From an uncultured Oscillospiraceae bacterium (GTDB lineage Bacteria > Bacillota > Clostridia > Oscillospirales > Oscillospiraceae): a DNA stretch of 33,183 bases. Below the pieces are notes generated by a model. The model had not been told where the DNA came from, searched no databases, and worked only from the letters and a program-made list of their open reading frames with translations. This document shows positions 8,216 to 16,581 of this stretch, piece by piece. Location: NCBI GenBank assembly GCA_947627745.1, contig CANQXH010000017.1, positions 1-33,183 on the forward strand. The letters are read 5' to 3'. Every line of letters begins with the position of its first letter. The first letter of the stretch is position 1. Made by a program: the position numbers and the translations under genes.

Positions 8216-9205
8216 TCATGATATAGGAGGTAGATTATAATTTTCGTGCGCTCTTACTATTTGTTTTTTCATCTCATCGACATTTTCTTCCGTCAGGATG
8301 GGATTATAGTCTACTTGTGACGGATTTATTACTTCTGTTAAATCGTTCAAGCTACAGCAGTCATAAGTCACATTTTGTACCCTTATTATTTTCTCAGGCT
8401 GGTTTTGCAAAGTTAAGTCATCTTGACGGAAAAACACATAGTTCGTACCCACATGGCTTTGGAAGCTTGGATAAGCAATACCTTGAATCGATTGATCGCT
8501 GGCTCTGATTGCGTTTACTAAATATTGTGTCGGCAAATATTCAAAATCCGTATCGCCACTGCGAATTGGCCGAGAGAATGTAAATGCCAGCAAGTTTGCA
8601 ATCTCAATTAAGTAGCGTTCCATTTTCGTTTCCGCATTACGATGCGTCAAAATCTCTTTTATCTCATTTAATGTGCGGGGTATTTTAACGATTTTTAGAG
8701 GTGTCTCGTTTGTAAATTCAACAACGTTAACCACATCAAGAATGGACGGGCGCACTTCTGAAACTGCTGTGTAGATATTGTCCGCTACATATAAGTATAA
8801 AATTCCCTTGGGACTAGCTCGGTTGGAAACCGCCTTATCCATTGGCGGTATACCGACTTCCGAAAGTTTTGAATATCCTCTGATGGAACTTTTCCTTGCT
8901 ATCCATGTGGAGAATTTCCCACGTTCAGTGTTTATTTCTTCAATATACTTTTGTACCGACAAATCCATGCCGGGAATAATTCTTGCTCGATAAAAAGAAC
9001 ATCCAACAGGTAATTCCACAGTGAAATACTTAATTATTAGATTTGTGACACCTTCAATAAACCTTTTGTCCTCGTTATTGGGAATAAAGCGAGATTCGTG
9101 AACAAGATTATAGCAAAAGGTGTCCCATCGGTAGCGAAAATAAGCACGGTCTACGATAAATTTCAGCCCAAATGCTAATTCTGATAATTCCTGATTTTCT
9201 GCCAT
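8216..9205 (-). CDS. RES-domain protein (NAD+-cleaving toxin fold), last gene of the restriction operon
   Basis: 329 residues; ATG at 9205 with AAAAGGAG eight bases upstream. The three residues that name the RES family are in order and in the usual setting: Arg73 in FYRAR, Glu150 in TAVSEVRP and Ser247 in IAYPSF. RES toxins studied so far degrade NAD+ and stop growth. About 70 residues precede the domain, and about 70 follow it; I do not recognise either. The protein is larger than the short RES toxins of RES-Xre pairs, and no Xre-type antitoxin is next to it. It begins 42 bases after the specificity subunit gene on the same strand, so it is probably co-transcribed with the restriction system. 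A role as an NAD-depleting second line of defence is inference. Base composition matches the island. Confidence 0.82.
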   Translation of the reverse strand: MAENQELSELAFGLKFIVDRAYFRYRWDTFCYNLVHESRFIPNNEDKRFIEGVTNLIIKYFTVELPVGCSFYRARIIPGMDLSVQKYIEEINTERGKFSTWIARKSSIRGYSKLSEVGIPPMDKAVSNRASPKGILYLYVADNIYTAVSEVRPSILDVVNVVEFTNETPLKIVKIPRTLNEIKEILTHRNAETKMERYLIEIANLLAFTFSRPIRSGDTDFEYLPTQYLVNAIRASDQSIQGIAYPSFQSHVGTNYVFFRQDDLTLQNQPEKIIRVQNVTYDCCSLNDLTEVINPSQVDYNPILTEENVDEMKKQIVRAHENYNLPPIS

Positions 9206-9247
9206 TAAATAAACTCCTTTTAAGAATAAAATAGTAGTATTGAGTAC

Positions 9248-10315
9248 TTATTTGATACTTTTCTTTGAATCAAGATATGCCAAATACTGTCTATACTTCC
9301 GAAGCATCATATTTTTCACATACTGTTCCATATATGGATAATCTGGCGTTCCCTCTTCATCTACTGGCAGCATAATTCTAAGGTTTAATAACCGTTCTGT
9401 CCCCAATTTTCTACTGTAGCTGAATGCTCTGCTCTGCATTCCAATCATCTGTGAAATAAAAAGATTAACAAATTCAGAATCTGTATTTTTTAGTTTGATC
9501 CTTCGGCAATCGTTTCCATATAACGCTGAATACTTGTGATAGAACGCTTTGCCAACACTTGCTCCGTTACGAACAACAGAGATTGCTCCTGTGTCTCTCG
9601 AATCATTTTCATTTCCTACAAAATATCCAATACCATTATTTGAGCCAACTGCCGTGACTAATGGGGTTGAACCCTCCATTCGTTCCTGCACATAGATATC
9701 ATGACCGGAATAAACATCGGCAATATCTTTGACTTGAAAGGATTGCCAAGCCTTTTCATTTAGCGAAAGGGTATTTACAAAATTCCCCAATTCTGCAATG
9801 CGTTGCTTCACGTATGCCTTATATTTTTCTAATAGTGCCGCCCTTTGCCGCTGAACATATTCCATCATATAATTGTAATCAGGCTTTCCTGATGGTGTAA
9901 CAGGGAAAATACATTGAATCCGATGTGCTCTCGGTAAAGAAATGGAGCGGCCATGACCAAATATTTCATGCTGTTTTGAAATGCTTGCAGACATATAAAG
10001 CAATATTTCAGGATTCACATCATCTTTTGGATGTAAAGCTGTAACATGGGTATCAAGTGCAAAATCTATAGATTGATAATATGCTAATCCAGCACCACCA
10101 TCACCATCATTATTCAGGGTCATAACATTACCGCCTTTAATAATCTTTGCTGGATGACCCACGAAACCTTTAATTCCATTGTTTACATTTCTTGCAGATA
10201 CTAAAGCCACATCACCGCATGGCAATGCAGCCATGTTTTTTTCCTTTCCACGTTCAAATGTAAATAAATCACTAAGAGTGGAAGCTCCCCATTTTACATT
10301 TTTAAGATTCTCCAT
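9248..10315 (-). CDS. BcgI-like specificity subunit (HsdS/BcgB family)
   Basis: 355 residues from ATG 10315, preceded at eight bases by AAGGAGG; the upstream ATG at 10333 would place that RBS inside the coding sequence. It has two target-recognition halves (about residues 1-135 and 180-315), each ending in a similar helix: G.PDYNYMMEYV...LLEKYKAYV in the middle and G.PDYPYMEQYV...LRKYRQYL at the end. This internal duplication is the hallmark of S subunits that read a two-part site. Length and arrangement match BcgB of the type IIB enzyme BcgI. The gene overlaps the end of the nuclease-methylase gene by 14 bases, so translation is likely coupled. DNA specificity cannot be read from the sequence. 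Confidence 0.87.
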   Translation of the reverse strand: MENLKNVKWGASTLSDLFTFERGKEKNMAALPCGDVALVSARNVNNGIKGFVGHPAKIIKGGNVMTLNNDGDGGAGLAYYQSIDFALDTHVTALHPKDDVNPEILLYMSASISKQHEIFGHGRSISLPRAHRIQCIFPVTPSGKPDYNYMMEYVQRQRAALLEKYKAYVKQRIAELGNFVNTLSLNEKAWQSFQVKDIADVYSGHDIYVQERMEGSTPLVTAVGSNNGIGYFVGNENDSRDTGAISVVRNGASVGKAFYHKYSALYGNDCRRIKLKNTDSEFVNLFISQMIGMQSRAFSYSRKLGTERLLNLRIMLPVDEEGTPDYPYMEQYVKNMMLRKYRQYLAYLDSKKSIK

Positions 10316-12215
10316 TATCGTGTCCTCCTTCAAATAGGTACTCCCGGTTCTGCATGATCATGGAAAATTCAAAAGTCAAATAGTCTCCGATGGATTTTTC
10401 AAAATCCGCATCCGTCGGGATTTCATCATTGAAATAGAAAAACGAATGGAGCCATTCATCTTCCGCAGTAACCGTAGATTCTACGCAGAATTTTGTCGGC
10501 GCTTCAACTCGTCCGTTCCAAACATCCAGCAAATGCTGCCGCTTGTCCTTGGCCGAGTCGCCTTCAACAAGACCTATATGTGCATGGACTTCGTACCCGT
10601 CATCACGGAAGTCAATAAACTTACAGAGCTTCTCTGCCGGATGTGGCTCATGGGCAGTAAAAACAGCAATGACCGGATTTACGCCTACTCCATAGAATGT
10701 GTCTGTATTGCAGGTAATGACGCCCTCTAAAGTGTGATGTTTCATAATGCTTGCTTTATAAGCCTGCTCATCCTTTGTTTTGCCGGTCATGGAGGATTGT
10801 GGGACAATCACAGCGGCCCTGGCCCCTTCCACTAATGAATCTAGTAAATGCTCAACAAAGGAAAGCTCATATTGCGAGGGGTCGGCTTTTGTACCCTGGG
10901 AGTAGGGTGGATTCATCATACCGACGCTTGCGCCTTTTAGCTGTACTTCAGCCGGGTTTTGCCTTAGAAAATCCCCATCTTTTATATTGCTATTTCCATC
11001 ATCTCGAAGAATCATATTGGTTGCGGCAATCGCAAACATATTGCTCTGAAGTTCAAAGCCATGCAACTGCCGCTTCTTTATATTCTTACGTTTTGTTTGG
11101 TCTTCTCCGGCTTTTTTTAACATGTGGTGCATGGCGGCAACAAGGAATCCGGCCGTTCCACAGCACGGATCGAGTACAACATCCGCCGCCTGAATATCAA
11201 GCAAATCACAGAATAAATCACAAATGTGGCGAGGGGTTAGAATGATTCCGAGAGACTGCCCATCTCCGCCGGAATAACTCATAAACTCTCCGTAAAACCT
11301 ACCGATGAAATCTTCACTGGAACTGTGATACTTAATATTGTCAAATACGTTTTTCTTCAAAAATTCCGTGTAAAACTTTAGTGGGGTTTTCCCGAGCTTA
11401 CCATCCACTTCATTCAGACGTGCGCTGGTACGAATAATGGAAAACTCGCTCATCAGCTTGTCACGTTTTGCATCCGGTCCGACATTGGAGGCTTTCAGGC
11501 GGCGTCTGATTGCGTCGTAGATTAACTGCCCATCCGTTGTGGTTTCGTCTCCCAATAAATCCTCAACCTTGAAAAACTTGTCATCTAGCGCCAGCAAGAT
11601 CCCCGAAACGACCAGCGGCTTATCTTGATCTTTTAGTGAACCGTATGTACGAAGATACTCATGTAATTCCGCAGCGTCCTTCAGGATTTCCTCTGTTGTC
11701 TTTTCAACATCCGTTTTCTCATTCAGAACATAACGGGTATAATACTCGTTGATATTTTCATTTGTAAAAGATGTGAACGACTCAATATCAGGAAGCCGTT
11801 TATATCCTTCCCGATCATCAACGTATAACGGCGTAATTCGGTGATGCTTTTCATCCCCTGATACTCCAATAGCAAATACCTTTCGGAACGAGCTGTTTTG
11901 CGCAATATGTTTTGCGTAGAAATACGCACCGTTTACCGCAAAGTCTACAATATCTTTTTGCTCAACGGAAATTACACCCTTATCTGTAAGCTTTTCGTGT
12001 TTCGACAAATCCGCTTTGTCTTCAATCACAACCACGAAATCGCAAGTTATAAAAACATATTCAGGATATCCGGCTTTCCCGGTTCCTTGTTTGGAAGCGC
12101 TCTGCAGCGCCTCGTTCAGCTCTTTTACATTGCTGCCTTGTGCGTCATATTGAATTTTACTGTCATCAAGCTGCCTGGCGACCCAAAGATCAGTTTTTAT
12201 TTCTTTCTTAGCCAT
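10302..12215 (-). CDS. BcgI-like restriction-modification subunit: nuclease fused to N6-adenine methyltransferase
   Basis: 637 residues from ATG 12215, with GGAGG seven bases upstream. The N-terminal 130 residues form a PD-(D/E)XK-type nuclease: Pro51-Glu52, then VVVIEDK with Glu65-Asp66-Lys67. A helical linker follows, then a gamma-type N6-adenine methyltransferase with the SAM motif DPCCGTAG (349-356) and the catalytic NPPY (435-438). Nuclease and methylase in one chain, paired with a separate S subunit, is the BcgI (type IIB) plan rather than type I, which needs a separate helicase-nuclease HsdR; none is present here. BcgI-type enzymes cut on both sides of their site and excise it. All catalytic residues appear intact. 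The gene is the first of the three-gene minus-strand island operon. Confidence 0.88.
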   Translation of the reverse strand: MAKKEIKTDLWVARQLDDSKIQYDAQGSNVKELNEALQSASKQGTGKAGYPEYVFITCDFVVVIEDKADLSKHEKLTDKGVISVEQKDIVDFAVNGAYFYAKHIAQNSSFRKVFAIGVSGDEKHHRITPLYVDDREGYKRLPDIESFTSFTNENINEYYTRYVLNEKTDVEKTTEEILKDAAELHEYLRTYGSLKDQDKPLVVSGILLALDDKFFKVEDLLGDETTTDGQLIYDAIRRRLKASNVGPDAKRDKLMSEFSIIRTSARLNEVDGKLGKTPLKFYTEFLKKNVFDNIKYHSSSEDFIGRFYGEFMSYSGGDGQSLGIILTPRHICDLFCDLLDIQAADVVLDPCCGTAGFLVAAMHHMLKKAGEDQTKRKNIKKRQLHGFELQSNMFAIAATNMILRDDGNSNIKDGDFLRQNPAEVQLKGASVGMMNPPYSQGTKADPSQYELSFVEHLLDSLVEGARAAVIVPQSSMTGKTKDEQAYKASIMKHHTLEGVITCNTDTFYGVGVNPVIAVFTAHEPHPAEKLCKFIDFRDDGYEVHAHIGLVEGDSAKDKRQHLLDVWNGRVEAPTKFCVESTVTAEDEWLHSFFYFNDEIPTDADFEKSIGDYLTFEFSMIMQNREYLFEGGHDNGES

Positions 12216-12228
12216 TTTTATGCCTCCG

Positions 12229-12250
12229 TCATTTCAAAATCACGAAATGA
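12229..12250 (-). promoter_or_regulatory. Inverted repeat just upstream of the restriction operon, possible operator
   Basis: TCATTTC and GAAATGA form a perfect 7-bp inverted repeat with an 8-base spacer. It abuts the RBS of the nuclease-methylase gene. It could be a repressor site or a small RNA hairpin that limits translation; no controller protein gene is nearby. Confidence 0.4.
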
Positions 12251-12459
12251 ATACAATCTATCTTCTTATGTATTTCCATTCTTTTATTATTCCCTCGCGT
12301 CAAACCTTGTGTGATTTTATATATTTCCCGTGCTTAATTCTTGCATCTTTCGATTTTGGCTCGTCATTATGGACAATCCATGCGCAACCGATCCGCACCG
12401 CTCATGGAATGCGTCTCTTGCATTATTTACTGCCACTATTAAAACATTCTTACGATTAC

Positions 12460-12489
12460 ATTATACTTGAAGCCCAATATAAAAAGCAA
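12460..12489 (-). promoter_or_regulatory. Promoter of the BcgI-like/RES operon
   Basis: On the minus strand TTGCTT (12489-12484), an 18-base spacer and a perfect TATAAT (12465-12460). Transcription would start near 12453 and leave a leader of about 240 bases before the first gene. A Spo0A-box-like TTCGACA lies just upstream of the -35. The rest of 12251-12459 is AT-rich with no gene I can support. Confidence 0.6.
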
Positions 12490-12542
12490 GTAATTTTTGT
12501 CGAATTGTCCAGAAGTTTATCGTAAACCGACGAACAAAAAGG

Positions 12543-12790
12543 AACGTTCTCCGCTGGGAAATTACCGCCCGCTTTGGCGCCTATTCGGCGCTGATTGGGC
12601 AGAACTTTTGGGTATGGGGTCAAGAAAACCCCGTGTTCCGCTGTGTAAAACGGCAAAGCAATATCGAAATTAAAAAGTGGAAATTCGACTTCGCCATCAC
12701 AAAGGAGACCACCCGGTTTGCCCGGAACACCCTGGACGAGGACAGCGAGCTGCGGCGCACCATGGTGATGAAGACCTTGGAACGAAAAAA
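12543..12790 (+). pseudogene. Remnant of a serine recombinase with internal deletion
   Basis: An open frame without a start or RBS contains FDFAITKETTRFARNTLD, which matches the catalytic-domain segment of serine recombinases (consensus ITKE.SRF.RNT.D). It passes directly into EDSELRRTMVMKTLE, which resembles the later D.ELRLTIMASIAQEE block of the same family. The stretch of some 30 residues that normally separates these two blocks is missing. Downstream codons run into a terminator hairpin and are not coding. This looks like a fragment left by a mobile element. The frame upstream of about 12650 is not recognisable, so the exact limits are uncertain. Confidence 0.55.
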
Positions 12791-12793
12791 GCC

Positions 12794-12815
12794 AAGGGCC
12801 GGGAAACCGGCCCTT
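12794..12815. terminator. GC-rich hairpin with GAAA loop, bidirectional terminator
   Basis: AAGGGCCGG-GAAA-CCGGCCCTT is a perfect 9-bp stem. It has AAAAAA on the left (T-run for the minus strand) and GAAAATTTTTG on the right. It separates the recombinase remnant from the spore-protein gene. Confidence 0.65.
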
Positions 12816-12943
12816 GAAAATTTTTGCCCAAAAATGCCAAAACCTGTGTCCTTTTCCGAAAAAGAACAGGGATATTGCCTTTATTTTGGGCTAAGCTATG
12901 GGTGCGGAAAAAACCGCGAACAAACGCAAAGGAGAGAAACGGT

Positions 12944-13141
12944 ATGAAGAGCAACAGCAATCAGATCAATGTTCCCGAAGCGCGGCAGGCCATGGACAAG
13001 TTCAAGATGCAGGCTGCTTCCGAGGTTGGCGTCAACCTGAAGCAGGGCTACAACGGCGACCTGACCAGCCGGGAGGCCGGCTCCGTGGGCGGCCAGATGG
13101 TCAAGAAAATGATCGAGGCTTACGAGCAGGGGATGCAGTAA
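12944..13141 (+). CDS. Alpha/beta-type small acid-soluble spore protein
   Basis: 65 residues from ATG 12944 behind AAAGGAGAG. The sequence has the family's two conserved blocks: PEARQAMDKFKMQAASEVGV around the GPR protease cleavage region, and YNGDLTSREAGSVGGQMVKK, close to the canonical TSR..GSVGG..VK. Such proteins coat and protect DNA in the dormant spore and are degraded at germination. Length fits the family. Expression is expected from a forespore sigma-G promoter; I could not pick a convincing one in the 100 bases upstream. The gene stands alone, just right of the defence island, with GC content like the main chromosome. Confidence 0.93.
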   Translation: MKSNSNQINVPEARQAMDKFKMQAASEVGVNLKQGYNGDLTSREAGSVGGQMVKKMIEAYEQGMQ

Positions 13142-13149
13142 ACCCCGGG

Positions 13150-13189
13150 CCGTGGATGACCTGTCCAAATTAGGACGGGCCGTCCATGG
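13150..13189 (+). terminator. Hairpin after the spore-protein gene, weak terminator
   Basis: CCGTGGA (13150-13156) pairs with TCCATGG (13183-13189), and an inner CCTGTCC/GGACGGG stem extends it, with G-U pairs. There is no clear T-run, so it may rather serve as a 3' stabiliser. Confidence 0.4.
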
Positions 13190-13218
13190 TACATATTTCC
13201 GCCGAGCAAAATTTCCTC

Positions 13219-13247
13219 TTGAAATTCTTAGGATCGTGTGGTACAAT
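13219..13247 (+). promoter_or_regulatory. Promoter of the cobalamin riboswitch transcript
   Basis: TTGAAA (13219-13224), a 17-base spacer and TACAAT (13242-13247). The predicted start near 13254-13257 falls just before the riboswitch P1 stem. Confidence 0.75.
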
Positions 13248-13259
13248 TAAGATACAAAA

Positions 13260-13458
13260 ACGCACAGAGGCCCCCTCGCCGCAACGGCCGCGCCAGGTCC
13301 GGGGGATTGACAAGGGAATGGGGTGCGAGGCCCCGCGTTGACCAACACCGTATGCGCCGAGGAGATGGCCCGTTGGCGAAAGCCAGTCATTGGGGAAACC
13401 TGAGAAGGCAGGGCATCCAACCGCTGGAGGCGTGAGCCGGGAGACCTACTGATCGCGT
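13260..13458 (+). promoter_or_regulatory. Cobalamin (B12) riboswitch
   Basis: The conserved blocks of the cobalamin aptamer occur in order: AAGGGAA..GGTG..A..CC near 13312-13337, AAAGCCAGTCA then TGGGGAAACCTGAGAAGGC near 13379-13412, and the 3' box GAGCCGGGAGACCTACTG near 13434-13451. The ends pair as P1: ACGC at 13260-13263 with GCGT at 13455-13458. A promoter lies directly upstream and an intrinsic terminator directly downstream (13475-13519), the usual transcription-OFF layout. The central B12 box is less perfect than the flanking ones. No reading frame follows before the next promoter, so the regulated target is unclear. Confidence 0.82.
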
Positions 13459-13474
13459 CAGAATTTTGCCAGGG

Positions 13475-13519
13475 ACGGTTATGGCGATCTTCGTAAGGAA
13501 TCGCTGTGGCCGTTTTTTT
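13475..13519 (+). terminator. Intrinsic terminator, expression platform of the cobalamin riboswitch
   Basis: A 14-bp stem (13475-13488 with 13500-13513, several G-U pairs) is followed by seven T residues. Its position 17 bases after P1 suggests B12-controlled termination. Confidence 0.75.
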
Positions 13520-13532
13520 GTTGCCTGCCGCG

Positions 13533-13605
13533 TTTCCCGGGCGCCCCCCTCGTCCGGGAAATGTTGGGATTGCCGAGCCGCCCGCCCATTTTTTGGGCGG
13601 GCGGC
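13533..13605 (+). other. Two GC hairpins between riboswitch terminator and next promoter
   Basis: TTTCCCGG/CCGGGAAA (13533-13540 with 13554-13561) and a perfect 11-bp GCCGCCCGCCC stem (13577-13587 with 13595-13605, loop ATTTTTT). Neither is followed by a long T-run. No coding sequence fits between 13520 and 13706. They could form a small regulatory RNA released on readthrough, or insulate the next gene. Confidence 0.5.
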
Positions 13606-13645
13606 ATTTCCATGGCGGCAGGGGAGGGGGGCGCTCATTTTCGGC

Positions 13646-13674
13646 TGGACTTTTCCTCCCGCTTCGTGTATAAT
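13646..13674 (+). promoter_or_regulatory. Promoter of the small membrane protein gene
   Basis: TGGACT (13646-13651), a 17-base spacer and a perfect TATAAT (13669-13674), 32 bases before the ATG at 13707. Confidence 0.7.
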
Positions 13675-13706
13675 GAAAAAAACGGCTTTTGGGGGAGGAA
13701 AAGAAC

Positions 13707-14006
13707 ATGGAAGCCGGTTATGTGATTTTCGGGGTAGTGCTGGTGTTTGGCATTCAACTGTTCTTCTGCTGGAAGGCCAAGCGGGCCGCCGTTAAATGTG
13801 TACCGCTGTACCTGCTTGCCTTGGGGTTTTTGTACGGCGCCGGGACCTATGTGGGCCTTTTTGGCACCTATTCCTTCGGGGCCATTTCGGGAAACGAGCT
13901 GGCGGGGCTGATCGTGCTGGTGTTTTTCGCGATTTTGTCCCTGGGCGCGGCCCTGGCCTGGCTGGTCTACTGGATCGTGGGCCTGGAAAAGCGTCGGAAA
14001 GCGTGA
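13707..14006 (+). CDS. Small integral membrane protein of unknown function
   Basis: 99 residues from ATG 13707, with GGGGGAGGAAAAG upstream; the in-frame TTG at 13689 lacks an RBS and sits 15 bases after the promoter -10. Three hydrophobic segments are seen at about residues 4-22, 32-53 and 64-93; the last is long enough for two helices. A short basic tail (KRRKA) suggests a cytoplasmic C-terminus. I do not recognise the family. It has its own promoter, so control by the upstream cobalamin riboswitch would require readthrough of its terminator and two further hairpins. It converges with the ftsH operon. Confidence 0.7.
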   Translation: MEAGYVIFGVVLVFGIQLFFCWKAKRAAVKCVPLYLLALGFLYGAGTYVGLFGTYSFGAISGNELAGLIVLVFFAILSLGAALAWLVYWIVGLEKRRKA

Positions 14007-14021
14007 TTTTTTCAAAAGGAA

Positions 14022-14044
14022 AGGCGCGGCTCATGGCCGCGCCT
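14022..14044. terminator. Bidirectional terminator between convergent genes
   Basis: AGGCGCGGC (14022-14030) and GCCGCGCCT (14036-14044) form a perfect 9-bp stem. On the minus strand it is followed by TTCCTTTTG, on the plus strand by GATCTTTG. Confidence 0.7.
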
Positions 14045-14071
14045 GATCTTTGCCTGGAATGCCTGCCCTCC

Positions 14072-14390
14072 TTAGAAAAGGAAGAAGCCGATGATCAGCA
14101 GGAAGGACAGGGAAATTCGTATAATATGATGCTGAATGTGAAAACTGCCGCTTTTTAGGCCGTTCATGATCGCTGCGGCGCATATGCCCCCGCACCCCAG
14201 CAGCGCCAGAAGGACATCATAGGGCTGCTTCCCAATGCCGCAGGCAGCGGCGGCGATTAGCAGTGCGGAACCGGCGAGCATCCAAACGGCGGGGAAGGGC
14301 CTTCTCCGTTTTTATCTGACTGATCGCCGCCACCGCCGACAGGCCGCCGAAAAGAACGCTGACGATCCAAAGGCAGATGGCTATGGGCAT
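14072..14390 (-). pseudogene. Small four-helix membrane protein gene with a one-base frameshift
   Basis: ATG at 14390 lies three bases after the ftsH stop, with GAGGAA as RBS. It reads MPIAICLWIVSVLFGG then SAVAAISQIK, clearly a first membrane helix. The frame then degrades into an arginine-rich tail. In the +1 frame, from an A5 run (plus strand 14309-14313), the sequence continues as RRRPFPAVWMLAGSALLIAA and three further hydrophobic stretches, ending FFLF-stop at 14072. With four A residues instead of five the two halves join into one protein of about 105 residues. Slippage in the A-run, phase variation or a sequencing error would all explain it. The intact form would be translationally coupled to ftsH. 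Its function is unknown. Confidence 0.7.
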
Positions 14391-14393
14391 CCT

Positions 14394-16307
<1,914 letters not shown>

Positions 16308-16407
16308 TTGTAACGCCTCCTTGGCAGCGGGAATCGGTATCTGAGATCACCGGCCCGGCGGGGCCGGAAAAAATCTGATTCTTCCATAGGATTGCCGGAT
16401 CAAGCGT

Positions 16408-16436
16408 ATTATAACACAATCTTGCACATAGCGCAA
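16408..16436 (-). promoter_or_regulatory. ftsH promoter
   Basis: On the minus strand TTGCGC (16436-16431), 17-base spacer, TATAAT (16413-16408). The leader of about 95 bases contains a CCGGCCC/GGGCCGG hairpin before the RBS. Confidence 0.75.
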
Positions 16437-16520
16437 TGAAGGATTTCCAAAATGCGGGTGAATTTTCTGTTAAATTGCGGGCTGCCCGGGCGGAAATGTC
16501 CTTCCAGCGAAAAAAAGAAG

Positions 16521-16549
16521 TTGTCCCGGGGAGAAAAATCTGATATAAT
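16521..16549 (+). promoter_or_regulatory. rlmB promoter
   Basis: TTGTCC (16521-16526), 17-base spacer, TATAAT (16544-16549), 32 bases before the rlmB ATG. Confidence 0.75.
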
Positions 16550-16581
16550 AGAAAAGAGGATCGCACACGGGAGATGAGACC

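Larger units (their letters stand above)
8040..12790. mobile_element. Probable restriction-defence genomic island with decayed recombinase
   Basis: The stretch is visibly richer in A and T than both flanks and uses different codons. It carries a BcgI-like restriction-modification pair and a RES-domain gene, all on the minus strand, and has a serine recombinase remnant at its right end. The left limit falls just after the signalling operon terminator. The right limit is near 12541, where GC-rich sequence resumes, or after the recombinase remnant. I found no flanking direct repeats, tRNA or intact integrase, so the ends are approximate. Confidence 0.55.

Noticed and set aside
10302..12215. Reading the methylase gene as HsdM of a type I system
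   Set aside because: The chain has its own N-terminal nuclease motif and there is no HsdR helicase gene; the BcgI-like plan fits length and order better.
12220..12656. Short open frames on both strands in the restriction operon's upstream region
   Set aside because: AT-rich, no RBS, mutually overlapping, no motifs; the promoter and leader explain the region better.
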